From NCBI GenBank assembly GCA_036505875.1, contig DASXSR010000168.1, positions 1 through 45,850 on the forward strand: 45,850 nucleotides of DNA. Reading direction: 5' to 3'. Source of the stretch: Onstottus_A sp036505875. GTDB lineage: Bacteria; Acidobacteriota; Blastocatellia; UBA7656. Below, piece after piece: positions 19,250-27,950 of this stretch (positions within the stretch are counted from its first letter, which is position 1; each line of letters opens with the position of its first letter). Both the position numbers and the translations under genes were made by a program. The notes beneath the pieces were generated by a model. It saw only the letters and a program-made list of their open reading frames with translations. It had not been told where the DNA came from and did not search any database.

Positions 19250-19771
19250 TTACTGAACTCCCAAAAGCTCAACTTCAAAAATTAGCGTAGCGTTAGGCGG
19301 AATACCTGGGCGCCCTTCGCTTCCATAACCGAGCTGAGGCGGAACGATTAACCTTCTCTTTCCGCCAACCTTCATCGACAATAGGCCTTCTTCCCAACCT
19401 TGGATTACGGGGTCGCTTCCAATGCGAAAGGTATACGGCTTACCGTGATCGAAGGAGCTGTCAAACTTCGTCCCGTTTTCAAGCGTGCCGGTATAATTCA
19501 CGGTGACACTCTGTCCAGCCTTTGGTCTCGCGCCTGAGCCAATAACTTCATCGACGTATTTGAGCCCGGATGCGGTGGTTACTTCGCCGCCGGAGCTTCC
19601 GCCTCCGCGCAAGATGAACAGGCCTGCGAAGAGCACGCCGGCCACTGCGAGCGCCGCGATCGCTATTACCGCGATCGTCTGTGTTCGCCCACTCGATCGC
19701 CGCTTTGATGAATAAGTGCTACGCGAAGACCCGCCGCTTCTTCTGGTTTTGCGCTTTCGGCTTTTTGGCAA
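19250..19771 (-). CDS. FKBP-type peptidyl-prolyl cis-trans isomerase, membrane-anchored
   Basis: 173 residues: a Lys/Arg/Ser-rich cytoplasmic tail (residues 1-31), one transmembrane helix (~32-54, IAVIAIAALAVAGVLFAGLF), a Gly/Ser linker, and a complete FKBP domain: GQSVTVNYTGTLENGTKFDS, PYTFRIG, VIQGWEEGLLSMKVGGKRRL, IVPPQLGYGSEG, IPPNATLIFEVELL. Catalyses prolyl isomerisation, probably in the periplasm assisting folding of exported proteins. The start is TTG at 19771; no in-frame ATG upstream. It lies 21 nt downstream of the amidohydrolase gene on the same strand. Confidence 0.93.
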   Translation of the reverse strand: MPKSRKRKTRRSGGSSRSTYSSKRRSSGRTQTIAVIAIAALAVAGVLFAGLFILRGGGSSGGEVTTASGLKYVDEVIGSGARPKAGQSVTVNYTGTLENGTKFDSSFDHGKPYTFRIGSDPVIQGWEEGLLSMKVGGKRRLIVPPQLGYGSEGRPGIPPNATLIFEVELLGVQ

Positions 19772-19792
19772 TGTGGTTTCTCCGTTCAGAAT

Positions 19793-21292
19793 CTATTTCA
19801 CGACCGGCGCACGCGCTGGTCGACCTGGAACAACGCCGGCCTGAAGTTGACCATCCTTCACAACAAAGACGCCATTGACCAGGACGTGTTTGATTCCTTC
19901 TGAATACTTTGAGGGCTCTTCGTAAGTAGACTTGTCGATGACTCGCGCTGGATCGAATATTGTGATGTCAGCATCCGCGCCAACTCGAATTCGACCTCTG
20001 TTCCTGAACATCGGCGCGAGTCGCTCAAGTCGTCGAGCAGGCATGATGGTCATCTTTCGCAGCGCATCCATCAAACTCAGCGCCTTCTGCTCGCGAACGT
20101 AGCGGCCAAGCACGCGAGCGTACGTGCCGGAGCCGCGAGGATGGCCCTTTCCGTTTTGCAGCATTCCGTCGCTGGCGATCATCGTCAGCTTGCTCGCAAC
20201 TGCGGTCCGCGCGATATCTTCGGGAATCGAATGTCCGATGACCATTCCACCAGTTTTTCTGTAGCGCGCAAAGCTTTCGGCGGTCAGCCGCTCGCCTGTT
20301 GCAACCCATTGCAGATCTTTGTAGTCGATGCCGAGTTGCTCTCGCCATCCCTCATCGTAAATCGCAGACTCGATGGCAGTCTGAGTCGCAGTGTAAGGAT
20401 AGCACTCGGTGGTCACGTCCAGTCCCCGTGACTCGGCTTCGTCGATCATCCGCAGCAAGTGTGGAGTCGCGCGCAACCCGGTACTGGTAATGTGAACTAT
20501 GTGAACAGACGCGCCGGTAATCGCCGCCGCGGACAGGACTTCTTCGAGTGCCGCGACGGCTCCGGGTTCTTTAACCCCCGCATAGCGCATGTGAATGAAG
20601 GAGGTCGCGCCGTGTTTTGCTGCCTCGCGAAACATTTCCAGAATCTCCCACCGCGAAGCAGCCTCGGTGTAATTGATGCCGAAGCCGACGCCGAGCGCGC
20701 CGCGTTTCAGTCCCCGATCGATTTGCGATCTCATCTGTGCGATCTCGGAATCAGAAGCAGTTTTGTGAGCGGCGTCGCCGCTTGGGAGAAAGGCTCCGGG
20801 ATCGTGCATCACACCGATGCGCACCGGTATGTGCCCGATCGCTACGCCGAAGTTTATCAGCGCCTTGCCTTCCCGCTCCGAGTACCAGCGGTCGACGTCG
20901 CCGGTTCCAACTTCCAGCTCCAGCGCGGTCGTCACTCCGTCCATCGCCTTGTAGCGGTAGTTCTCCTGGTCCTGACCGTGCGAGTGAAGATCGATGAAGC
21001 CAGGCGCTACCACAAGACCCGTCCCAAGAATCGTGATTCGGCCTTGCAGGGCTTTTTCGCTGATGGCTTGAATCGTGCCGTTGCTTATGCCGACGTTGCG
21101 AATGCCGTCCAGGTTCGATTCCGGGTCTATGACCCTGCCGTTTAACAAGACGATGTCGTACTCAGGCGGTGCTGCCGAGGGCTCGGCGGGCAGCGTGCAA
21201 AGGAGCGCCAGCAAAACGCACGACAGAAACGCGGCGCGATTGCGCTTCTTCAAGCGATGTAACGAAGCTGAAAGCCACATACAAGACCTCAT
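19793..21292 (-). CDS. Exported N-acyl-D-amino-acid deacylase family amidohydrolase
   Basis: 499 residues. N-terminal signal (AAFLSCVLLALLCTLPAEPS), then the amidohydrolase start YDIVLLNGRVIDPESNLDG and the metal motif GFIDLHSHGQD. TTALELEVGTGD supplies the region of the third ligand (Cys/Glu in D-aminoacylases), and IASDGMLQNGKGHPRGSGTY carries the catalytic Asp and the H-P-R-x-x-G-T/S-Y signature of D-aminoacylases. Probable hydrolysis of N-acyl-D-amino acids or a related cyclic amide in the periplasm. The ATG at 21280 is an alternative start. Divergent from the beta-lactamase-like gene, a context that fits cell-wall derived D-amino-acid salvage (inference). Confidence 0.88.
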   Translation of the reverse strand: MRSCMWLSASLHRLKKRNRAAFLSCVLLALLCTLPAEPSAAPPEYDIVLLNGRVIDPESNLDGIRNVGISNGTIQAISEKALQGRITILGTGLVVAPGFIDLHSHGQDQENYRYKAMDGVTTALELEVGTGDVDRWYSEREGKALINFGVAIGHIPVRIGVMHDPGAFLPSGDAAHKTASDSEIAQMRSQIDRGLKRGALGVGFGINYTEAASRWEILEMFREAAKHGATSFIHMRYAGVKEPGAVAALEEVLSAAAITGASVHIVHITSTGLRATPHLLRMIDEAESRGLDVTTECYPYTATQTAIESAIYDEGWREQLGIDYKDLQWVATGERLTAESFARYRKTGGMVIGHSIPEDIARTAVASKLTMIASDGMLQNGKGHPRGSGTYARVLGRYVREQKALSLMDALRKMTIMPARRLERLAPMFRNRGRIRVGADADITIFDPARVIDKSTYEEPSKYSEGIKHVLVNGVFVVKDGQLQAGVVPGRPARAPVVK

Positions 21293-21392
21293 AAAGATTT
21301 TCGTGAAATATGGAATCAGCGCCTCGGCTTGTCAAGCAAGTGCCGTTGTCTGATATGCTTTGCGTCTGGAATTCGGCAGGAAAGGACCCTCG

Positions 21393-22454
21393 ATGAAAAG
21401 CTTTTCACTTCAAAAGCGTCGCTTGGCTTCAGCCTTCCTGATGTTGATGGCGTTAGGGCTGCAGGCGTCGGTTTTTTCTCAAGCGCCGCTGACCACAAGC
21501 TCACGACCTGCGGATGACGCGTCGCTCAAAAGGCTCGAACGCGAGATCGTCCGGTTGTCCGAAGTTGCCGGCGGAGTCGTGGGCGTAAGCGCCATTCATC
21601 TCGAAACCGGTCGTCAAGTCTCGATGAACGGAACAGAACGTTTCCCGATGGCGAGCTCGTTCAAGGTTCCGATCGCAGTGCAGCTGCTCACTAGAATCGA
21701 CAAGGGTGAAGTGAAGCTCGATCAGATTATAGAGATCAAACCGAGCGATCTCCATCCAGGGAGCGGAACCCTCAGTGATTTGTTTAACAAAGGTGGGCTG
21801 GCGGTGTCGGTGCGAAATCTGATGGAGTTGATGCTGCTGATCAGCGACAACAGCGCTACCGACGTTCTGCTTCGCACGGCTGGCGGCGCCGAGGCGGTAA
21901 CTGCTCGGATGCGCGCGCTCGGCCTGGAAGGAATCAACGTGAATCGCTCGACTGCTCAACTGATCGCAGATTGGGCCGGCGTCAGCAATCTTCCACCTGA
22001 AGATCAGTGGACGCCTTCGACGTTTCGTGCTGCGTTTGCCTCCGTCAAGGCCGAGGAGCAAAAAGCAGCCGCGAAGAGATTCGACGCCGATCCGCGCGAC
22101 ACCTCGACGCCCGACGCGATGGCGGCGCTGCTGGAACGAATCTATCGGAAGGAATTGCTAAAGCCCGAGAGCGCGGACCTTTTGTTAGATATAATGCATC
22201 GGTGCAGGACGGGCGAAGCAAGACTCAGAGGCCTGTTACCGCAGGGCACAAAGATCGCGCACAAGACCGGAACGATCGGCGGTACTACAAACGATGTCGG
22301 TATCATCACGCTTCCGGACAACGCCGGGCACGTTGCAATTGCCGTGTTCGTTAAGTCATCGGAAAAGGAAGGGACCGCGCGAGAGCGAGCGATAGCCGAA
22401 ATCGCACGCGCGGTACACGATTTCTTCCTGTTTCAGCCTCGCGTTTCTTCGTGA
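21393..22454 (+). CDS. Class A beta-lactamase-like serine hydrolase lacking Glu166
   Basis: 353 residues from ATG 21393, which has GGAAAGGA 9 nt upstream and begins a signal peptide (RRLASAFLMLMALGLQASVF). Class A landmarks: S-x-x-K at residues 88-91 (SSFK), S-D-N at 151-153 and K-T-G at 291-293 followed by T-N-D-V-G-I-I-T. The omega-loop, normally R-x-E-P-E-L-N, reads R-S-T-A-Q-L-I, with Thr187 where the deacylating Glu166 should be. An extra ~40-residue Ala/Lys-rich insert precedes D-P-R-D-T-S-T-P. Without the general base it may acylate but deacylate slowly, so a penicillin-binding, sensor or D,D-peptidase-like role is possible. Resistance should not be assumed. Periplasmic. Confidence 0.87.
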   Translation: MKSFSLQKRRLASAFLMLMALGLQASVFSQAPLTTSSRPADDASLKRLEREIVRLSEVAGGVVGVSAIHLETGRQVSMNGTERFPMASSFKVPIAVQLLTRIDKGEVKLDQIIEIKPSDLHPGSGTLSDLFNKGGLAVSVRNLMELMLLISDNSATDVLLRTAGGAEAVTARMRALGLEGINVNRSTAQLIADWAGVSNLPPEDQWTPSTFRAAFASVKAEEQKAAAKRFDADPRDTSTPDAMAALLERIYRKELLKPESADLLLDIMHRCRTGEARLRGLLPQGTKIAHKTGTIGGTTNDVGIITLPDNAGHVAIAVFVKSSEKEGTARERAIAEIARAVHDFFLFQPRVSS

Positions 22455-22533
22455 CAGTGACGCATCGCGTTTTGTCGGCCGGACTGTTTGTGAGAAACTA
22501 AGACCCAGCCGATATTCTAAGGAGGAGAGTTTT

Positions 22534-23004
22534 ATGCGCAGGAATTTGATGACGGTTGCGATCTCCGCGGTATTCATCCTCGGACTGAGTACCGGAGTCG
22601 TCTTGGCTCGAGGAAAGACTGCGGATGAGAAACCCAAGTCGTTGTACCACCGGCTGGGAGGCAAAAAGGGGATCGAGAAAGTCGTCAAGGACTTCATCGC
22701 GAACGTCGGAGCCGATAATCGAATTAACCATTACTTCGCGGATACGGTTAAAGACAAGGCACGGCTCGAGAAGTTCGAGGACAATCTAGAGGACCAGATT
22801 TGCCAGGCTGCCAGCGGACCTTGCAAGTACAAGGGCAAAAACATGCGGGCTGCCCACAAGGGTATGAATATCACTGAGGCGGATTTCAATGCGTTGGTTG
22901 AAGACCTTGTGAAGGCGCTCGACAAAAACAAGGTTGGCGCTACCGAGAAGAACGAGCTTCTAACTGCGCTCGGCGGATTGAAGGATCAGATAGTCGGGCA
23001 ATGA
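22534..23004 (+). CDS. Exported group 1 truncated haemoglobin
   Basis: 156 residues. Globin core: SLYHRLGGKKGIEKVVKDFI, INHYFADT, LEDQICQAASGPCKYKGKNM and AAHKGMNITEADFNALVEDL, with proximal His108, the TrHb1 pattern. Unusually it starts with a clear signal peptide (TVAISAVFILGLSTGVVLARG), so it should work in the periplasm, for example in NO or O2 chemistry near the exported cytochromes encoded downstream. Two Cys flank the E-helix region (Q-I-C and G-P-C) and may form a disulfide. TAAGGAGGAGAG supplies a strong ribosome-binding site, and a rho-independent terminator follows directly, so it is its own transcription unit or the last gene of one. Confidence 0.93.
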   Translation: MRRNLMTVAISAVFILGLSTGVVLARGKTADEKPKSLYHRLGGKKGIEKVVKDFIANVGADNRINHYFADTVKDKARLEKFEDNLEDQICQAASGPCKYKGKNMRAAHKGMNITEADFNALVEDLVKALDKNKVGATEKNELLTALGGLKDQIVGQ

Positions 23005-23012
23005 ATTTGGAG

Positions 23013-23042
23013 AGCGGCGCGCGCTTTTTGCGCGCCGCTTTT
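23013..23042 (+). terminator. Rho-independent terminator after truncated haemoglobin
   Basis: AGCGGCGCGC (23013-23022) pairs perfectly with GCGCGCCGCT (23030-23039) across a 7-nt loop, followed by a short T-run. It starts 9 nt after the globin stop codon. The run is only four T, but stem strength is high. Confidence 0.88.
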
Positions 23043-23141
23043 CGCCGGCCCCGCAATTGTCTCGCAAACTTGAAACGCCAGCCGAAGCGCCGCCAGGAAT
23101 TTCAGATCTTGAGCTTCGGCAGTCGGCGGCGCACTGCAATC

Positions 23142-25166
23142 CTATCGATCGGGATGCCTCGGAAATTTAACGTAAGGCAATCTCACGCCGCGAACGAAAA
23201 CTCGATCAGAGCGGATTTCAACAGGCGCTTCGAACCCCGCGCTTCCCATTGCAGCGATCAGATCATCCTGATCGACTCCGTCGCCGCTTATTCCGATGGC
23301 GCCAGCGAGCTTGCCGTTCTTGTAGAGTGGGACGCTGCCGGGAAAAATTTGAATCCCGTTGGCGAGATTAGGAATCCCCGTGCAATTGTCTGGGCTGAAG
23401 GTGCCGCTGTTCGCTAACCTCCCGATTGCCGCGAGCAAGAGATCGAGCTGCAATCCGTCGTTGAACGGGCTCCACTCGGCAATCGGCTTTGAGAAAGGCC
23501 CGTTCTCGCTTCCGTCAATTCCGTCTGGGAAGAAGGGCCGGCTCAGGAATCCGTTCGCGCGATCGGTGAAGGCTACTGAGCCGTCCAACTTAATGCCATC
23601 TGCCGCGCCCGCGTCGACGTATTTGCCAAACCCTGCTTGTCGAAGCTTCGCAGCTGCTACCGAGTTACTGAAGAAGGCCGCCGTGCGTGCCTTTTGGGCA
23701 GATACGTCAAAGCCAAAAATTGGAGCGTCGATTGTGCTGAAGATACCAAGAATCGCGCCGTCTACGTCGCAGACCGTTATGTTCACTTCGGCAGCGCTGT
23801 TTTCAGGCTGGCGGATGGCAGCGCGAGTTATGAACGCCTGGTGCGCAGCTTGGAGGATTACTTGTCGCACTTCACTCGCGCTCAACACCGAACCGGCTTT
23901 GAAGGGAAAGAACCGGCTATCAACTCTCCCTGCAGGCACTGAAGGATCGATCGTGACCACGCTGAACTTTGTCGGTTGAGCGGCTCTTATTCCAGGAGCC
24001 AACCCAGGAATCACCACAACCTGACCGCGCAATTGATCGAACGGCGCTGTTTGAATTGCCGGCGGCATCGGCGTGTTCACAAACGGGAACCTGATGCCGT
24101 TGACGATTATCTTGTCGCCCTGTATCTCGGGAGGCGTTTCAAATCCGCGCGTCGCGGCTCGTGCGACGAGCTCCTCGACCGGCTGATCGTTGTCCGACGG
24201 GTCTGGATCAAGCGTGTAAGTGCCGTCACCCTCCACGCCTACGCCGCCGACTTCGATTCCATTCTTGTACAGCGCTATTCCACCCGGATCGGCGGCGAGC
24301 CCCAGCGGAGAGCGGGCGTTGACGTCGCTGCAAATCAGGAGCTGCGAAAACTGAACGCCGAACAGCGGGCCTCCCGCCTGGAAATTCACGCCGGGAGGAA
24401 AATGCTGCTGAACGATGAAGCTTGCAGTGCGCGTGGTGAAGCTGTGGCCCTGACTGCTGAGGAACGCGCCGGTGATTGCTTTTGAAATAGCGGCGACGGT
24501 CGCGCCGTCAGTGATCGGGACTCCCGTGGCGGGCAGCACTGCCAGTCGCAAGCCTTCGAGCCCGCAAATTGGGTTGTTAAGACTATTGCTCGCGGCGCAT
24601 CGCGTGCCGGCGCCTATCGTAATGTCGTTACGGGCGCCGGTCATTCTGAAGATGCCGAGTATGTTGCCTTCCTTATCGACCACGGCGATTGTCGCCTTAA
24701 AACCGCTTGCCTCTGCCTGGGCGACCGCTTGCGCGATTATCGTCTTAACGTCGGCCTCAGTCAGCTTGCCGTCGTCGGCGACGCTCAGGTTCAGATGAAT
24801 CTCCTGGGAAGCGCTCCCATCCGGATTGATAACGGTTACGTCGATGCCCGAGTTGATGTCCGCCTCAGCGACGCCGTTCACAAAGATCTTCCCAGCGCTC
24901 TTTACCTTGACACTGCCGATGCTGATTTGACCTGCAGGCGCTTTGAGCGACACTATGGCTCCGCGCAGGAAGTTCTCGCCCTTGATTGTCAACCGGCCGG
25001 TCGTTGCATCGTAAGAACAAGCGTGGGGATTGATGACAGGCGTCAGCGAAGATTGGCCAAACCAAGCGAGCGAGTGGCTGCTGAAGCACAATAGGGCGGA
25101 GCCAATCACAAGGGTCGCGCCTACCAACAGTCGCTTTCTTTTCGTAATTGTTGTTCGACTTGTCAT
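23142..25166 (-). CDS. Exported tandem GlcG/HbpS-like heme-binding domain protein
   Basis: 674 residues from ATG 25166 (a TTG three codons upstream is possible). Signal segment (LLVGATLVIGSALLCFSSHS), then an Ig/TIG-like domain (~residues 40-130, ATTGRLTIKGENFLRGAIV), followed by two copies of the GlcG/HbpS (DUF336) fold. Copy 1 begins LTEADVKTIIAQAVAQAEAS and ends IALYKNGIEVGGVGVEGDG; copy 2 begins LSASEVRQVILQAAHQAF and ends VPLYKNGKLAGAIGISGDGV. Each has AVVDKEGNILGIF-like and P-L-Y-K-N-G-x-x-x-G signatures. Both copies hold a long insert. HbpS binds heme and iron at the cell surface in Streptomyces; a heme-handling or sensing role beside the cytochrome cluster is inference. Divergent from the porin-cytochrome gene. 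Confidence 0.85.
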   Translation of the reverse strand: MTSRTTITKRKRLLVGATLVIGSALLCFSSHSLAWFGQSSLTPVINPHACSYDATTGRLTIKGENFLRGAIVSLKAPAGQISIGSVKVKSAGKIFVNGVAEADINSGIDVTVINPDGSASQEIHLNLSVADDGKLTEADVKTIIAQAVAQAEASGFKATIAVVDKEGNILGIFRMTGARNDITIGAGTRCAASNSLNNPICGLEGLRLAVLPATGVPITDGATVAAISKAITGAFLSSQGHSFTTRTASFIVQQHFPPGVNFQAGGPLFGVQFSQLLICSDVNARSPLGLAADPGGIALYKNGIEVGGVGVEGDGTYTLDPDPSDNDQPVEELVARAATRGFETPPEIQGDKIIVNGIRFPFVNTPMPPAIQTAPFDQLRGQVVVIPGLAPGIRAAQPTKFSVVTIDPSVPAGRVDSRFFPFKAGSVLSASEVRQVILQAAHQAFITRAAIRQPENSAAEVNITVCDVDGAILGIFSTIDAPIFGFDVSAQKARTAAFFSNSVAAAKLRQAGFGKYVDAGAADGIKLDGSVAFTDRANGFLSRPFFPDGIDGSENGPFSKPIAEWSPFNDGLQLDLLLAAIGRLANSGTFSPDNCTGIPNLANGIQIFPGSVPLYKNGKLAGAIGISGDGVDQDDLIAAMGSAGFEAPVEIRSDRVFVRGVRLPYVKFPRHPDR

Positions 25167-25175
25167 CTCGGTCAA

Positions 25176-25499
25176 CGCGCTTCGGCAGCCCGCGTGGAGG
25201 CGCGCTGGTTTCGAGCCTCCGAATGCGTCTGACTCGTAAGTTTGTGAATTTCGGCGGCAAGTTTAGCCGATGCCTGAATCGCTTGCAAGCACAGCTCGGT
25301 TCGCACAGCGAGTCCTGGAAGTGCTGTTCTTGACTTTGGTAAATCGCGATGATATTTTGCCGCCCGTATTCGCGATCGAGGTTAATTGCGAGCAAGAGAG
25401 CTCGACGGTCGTTCCTCATTGCAGTATCGTAGTCCGAAGTCTTTTATCAATCCGTTATGCGGGTTGCTGAAGCGCTGAAGTCGACGCTACAGGAGTAGG
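25176..25499. other. Divergent intergenic region at the head of the cytochrome cluster, 324 bp
   Basis: Lies between the two divergent starts and should hold both promoters. An AGGAGTAGG ribosome-binding site directly precedes the ATG at 25500. I could not identify a convincing Fur, CRP or sigma-54 site by eye. No gene or repeat recognised. Confidence 0.4.
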
Positions 25500-27827
25500 A
25501 TGCGACTGAGGTTTTTCGTCATCATTCTTTATTCTGCGGCGCTGGCATGGTTTGTCGCGGTACCGCTGAAGTCGGTCGCTTCCGACGCGACAACGATCCA
25601 ACAAGCCAGGCCGGTTCTTGGATTAGACATCGACGGCAAACGGGGGCTGGTCCTCTTCCATCACAGTCCGCACGAGAGCGCGAGCCGGACGGCCGATTTT
25701 AGTCCGCCTTTTCTCAACAAACCTGCTGACGGGTTAAGCTGCGTGGTTTGTCACCATCGCAGAGACACAACCGACCCCTCCAGGCCTGACATAACGGAGG
25801 TCACTGACGTCAAGCAGTTTCAGAAGTGCTCGGCCTGCCATCGCCCCGAAGGAGACTCACGCAACTTCTACGACCGGGAGGGCTATGAGCTGAGTAACCG
25901 CGAGGCTTATCACCGGCTGTGCGTCGGCTGTCACATGACCAAGGCGGACCTCTCTTCGAGAGGCATGTATCGAACGGGCGAAAGGATCCCGCTCAAGTGC
26001 GCAGACTGCCACGAACGGGAAGGGACATTTGTAGCGAACACGGAGATGATGCCACCGTCTTCGGGCGAAGAGCGCGCGCCAATCATCGAACCAGAGCCTC
26101 CGCTGATAAGAGTTCCGCCTTTTGCAACCCCTGTCGATCCGCCAACCGGATACGCGGGCGCTTCACGGATCAGCAATCCGAAGCAAGAATCGGCGGATGC
26201 AATTCCGCAAGCTGATCGCTGGCGAATCGGGTTTCCCGAGGACCCGCGTTATCAGAAAGGTGAGATATATAACCCTTATCGGCAGAACGTGGTTAAGGGG
26301 GATTATCCGTTATTCGGCCAGCACAATTTCTTCGTGCTCACTGCCGAGAGCGAGTCGTTTGTGAACGCGAAGCGCATACCAGTGCCGAGCAACGTAGCTG
26401 CTCAACGGCCCGACAGCGAAGAGTTTTTTGGCAGGGGAGGCCAGTTCTTCTTTCGACAGAACTTTTCGCTCTCGCTCGAGTTGTTTCACGGCGATACGTC
26501 TTTCAAACCGATCGACTGGCGAATTCACATCACGCCGAATTTCAACATAAACTATCTGCACACTCAGGAAAACGGGATCGTCAACATAGACTTTCGACGC
26601 GGCAACACGCGGACCGACGGCTATGTGTCGTTGCAAGAGGCGTTTGGTGAAGTGAGGTTGGGTGACACGACCCGCGTGCTTCCTTTCTTGCGAGGCGGCA
26701 GAGCCGGTGATCGCAAGAGCCCGTACTTCGATACAACATCTGTGAGAGCGGGCATACAGACGTTCATCAGCGACTTTCGCGGATTCATTTTCGACGACAC
26801 AAATCTCGGATTGAGGGTATTCGGCAACTATGCTAACAACCGCTGGCAGTACAACGCTGCGTACTTTTACATGCTTGAGAAAGACACGAACAGCGATCTG
26901 AACACGCCTCACTTCCGCAATCAAACCGTTTTTATCGCGAACCTCTTTCGTCAGGACACCAAGTTCCACGGCTACACCACTGAGTTCAGTTTTCATTACA
27001 ACGACGATCGTCCAAGCCGGCAGTTCGACGAGAACGATTTCCTGGTTCGGCCCGCCCTAATCGGCGACGTCAAACCGCACGGTATCAAAGCTTATTATCT
27101 TGGCTGGACTGGCGACGGGCATATGGGCCGATGGAACATCTCTCACGCGTTTTACCAAGCGCTTGGTCACGACTCGCATAATCCCATCGCGGGTCGAAAA
27201 GTTGACATCAATGCGCAGATGGCCGCGGCCGAGCTTTCGCTGGATCGCGATTGGCTTCGGTTCAAAGGATCGTTCTTTTGGGCTTCGGGAGACAAGAAAC
27301 CATTCGACGGAACAGCGCGAGGGTTCGACTCGATTCAGGACCACCAGGAATTCGCGGGAGGCGCGTTCAGCTTTTGGAATAGTCAGGGCATTCCGCTTAC
27401 AAACACCGCAGTGTTACTGACTACACCGGGAAGCCTTTTGCCGGATTTGCGCAGCAGCAAGACGCAAGGACAATCCAACTTCGTTAATCCCGGCATATTC
27501 GTTTACAACGTAGGGGCCGAAGCAGAGATGACTCAGAAGCTTCGAACGATCTTGAATCTGAACTACTCGCACTTCCATCACACCGAACCTCTGTCGGAGC
27601 TGTTGTTTCAACCGAACATTCGCAAGCCCGTAGGGGTCGACTATGGCGTAGGGGTTCTGTATAGACCATTCCTGAGCGAGAATTGGATTGTCTCGGCGGG
27701 CTTCTCGTCGCTGATTCCCGGCACGGGGTTCAGGGACATCTACAGTTCGAATTGCAACACGGGCATGTGCGGAGCGAGATCGAAGATTCTGTATTCGGCG
27801 TTCGTGAAGTTGAAGTTCGTTTATTGA
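25500..27827 (+). CDS. Tetraheme cytochrome c fused to an outer-membrane beta-barrel (single-chain porin-cytochrome)
   Basis: 775 residues. Signal peptide (FFVIILYSAALAWFVAVPL), then a class III-like heme domain with C-x-x-C-H at residues 81 (CVVCH), 110 (CSACH), 141 (CVGCH) and 167 (CADCH), with extra His for bis-His ligation (LFHHSPHE, CHHRRD). A Pro-rich linker (~195-215) leads to a barrel from ~270 to the end, built of alternating aromatic strands (FFRQNFSLSLELFHG, WRIHITPNFNINYLH, GYVSLQEAFGEVRLG) and ending SAFVKLKFVY, with the terminal aromatic needed for outer-membrane insertion. Known conduits (MtrAB, PCC) use separate porin and cytochrome chains. The heme domain is paralogous to the tetraheme protein at 32462. 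Starts the same-strand electron-transfer series. Confidence 0.9.
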   Translation: MRLRFFVIILYSAALAWFVAVPLKSVASDATTIQQARPVLGLDIDGKRGLVLFHHSPHESASRTADFSPPFLNKPADGLSCVVCHHRRDTTDPSRPDITEVTDVKQFQKCSACHRPEGDSRNFYDREGYELSNREAYHRLCVGCHMTKADLSSRGMYRTGERIPLKCADCHEREGTFVANTEMMPPSSGEERAPIIEPEPPLIRVPPFATPVDPPTGYAGASRISNPKQESADAIPQADRWRIGFPEDPRYQKGEIYNPYRQNVVKGDYPLFGQHNFFVLTAESESFVNAKRIPVPSNVAAQRPDSEEFFGRGGQFFFRQNFSLSLELFHGDTSFKPIDWRIHITPNFNINYLHTQENGIVNIDFRRGNTRTDGYVSLQEAFGEVRLGDTTRVLPFLRGGRAGDRKSPYFDTTSVRAGIQTFISDFRGFIFDDTNLGLRVFGNYANNRWQYNAAYFYMLEKDTNSDLNTPHFRNQTVFIANLFRQDTKFHGYTTEFSFHYNDDRPSRQFDENDFLVRPALIGDVKPHGIKAYYLGWTGDGHMGRWNISHAFYQALGHDSHNPIAGRKVDINAQMAAAELSLDRDWLRFKGSFFWASGDKKPFDGTARGFDSIQDHQEFAGGAFSFWNSQGIPLTNTAVLLTTPGSLLPDLRSSKTQGQSNFVNPGIFVYNVGAEAEMTQKLRTILNLNYSHFHHTEPLSELLFQPNIRKPVGVDYGVGVLYRPFLSENWIVSAGFSSLIPGTGFRDIYSSNCNTGMCGARSKILYSAFVKLKFVY

Positions 27828-27877
27828 GCTTAGAACTGAATGGACGTTCGAGGTTCGCAAAGACGAAGGCCGTTGGG

Positions 27878-27949
27878 AATCCCGTAGGGATGGGATGTTT
27901 ATAGTACACGCGCGTGTGAGACGAACTGAACTCCGTAGGAGTGGAATGT
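27878..27949. repeat. Pair of REP-like hairpin repeats (copies A and B)
   Basis: AATCCCGTAGGGAT...GGGATGTTTATAG (27878-27904) and AACTCCGTAGGAGTGGAATGT (27929-27949) share a plan: a palindrome around G-T-A followed by G-R-A-T-G-T. The stems differ by compensating changes (ATCCC/GGGAT versus ACTCC/GGAGT), so pairing is conserved. They sit immediately before the transposase remnant and are inverted relative to copies C and D. Confidence 0.85.
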
Positions 27950-27950
27950 C

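Noticed and set aside
23001..23417. 138-codon plus-strand frame after the truncated haemoglobin
   Set aside because: It begins at the globin stop, runs through the terminator and lies antisense to the GlcG-like gene; composition Arg-rich, a shadow.
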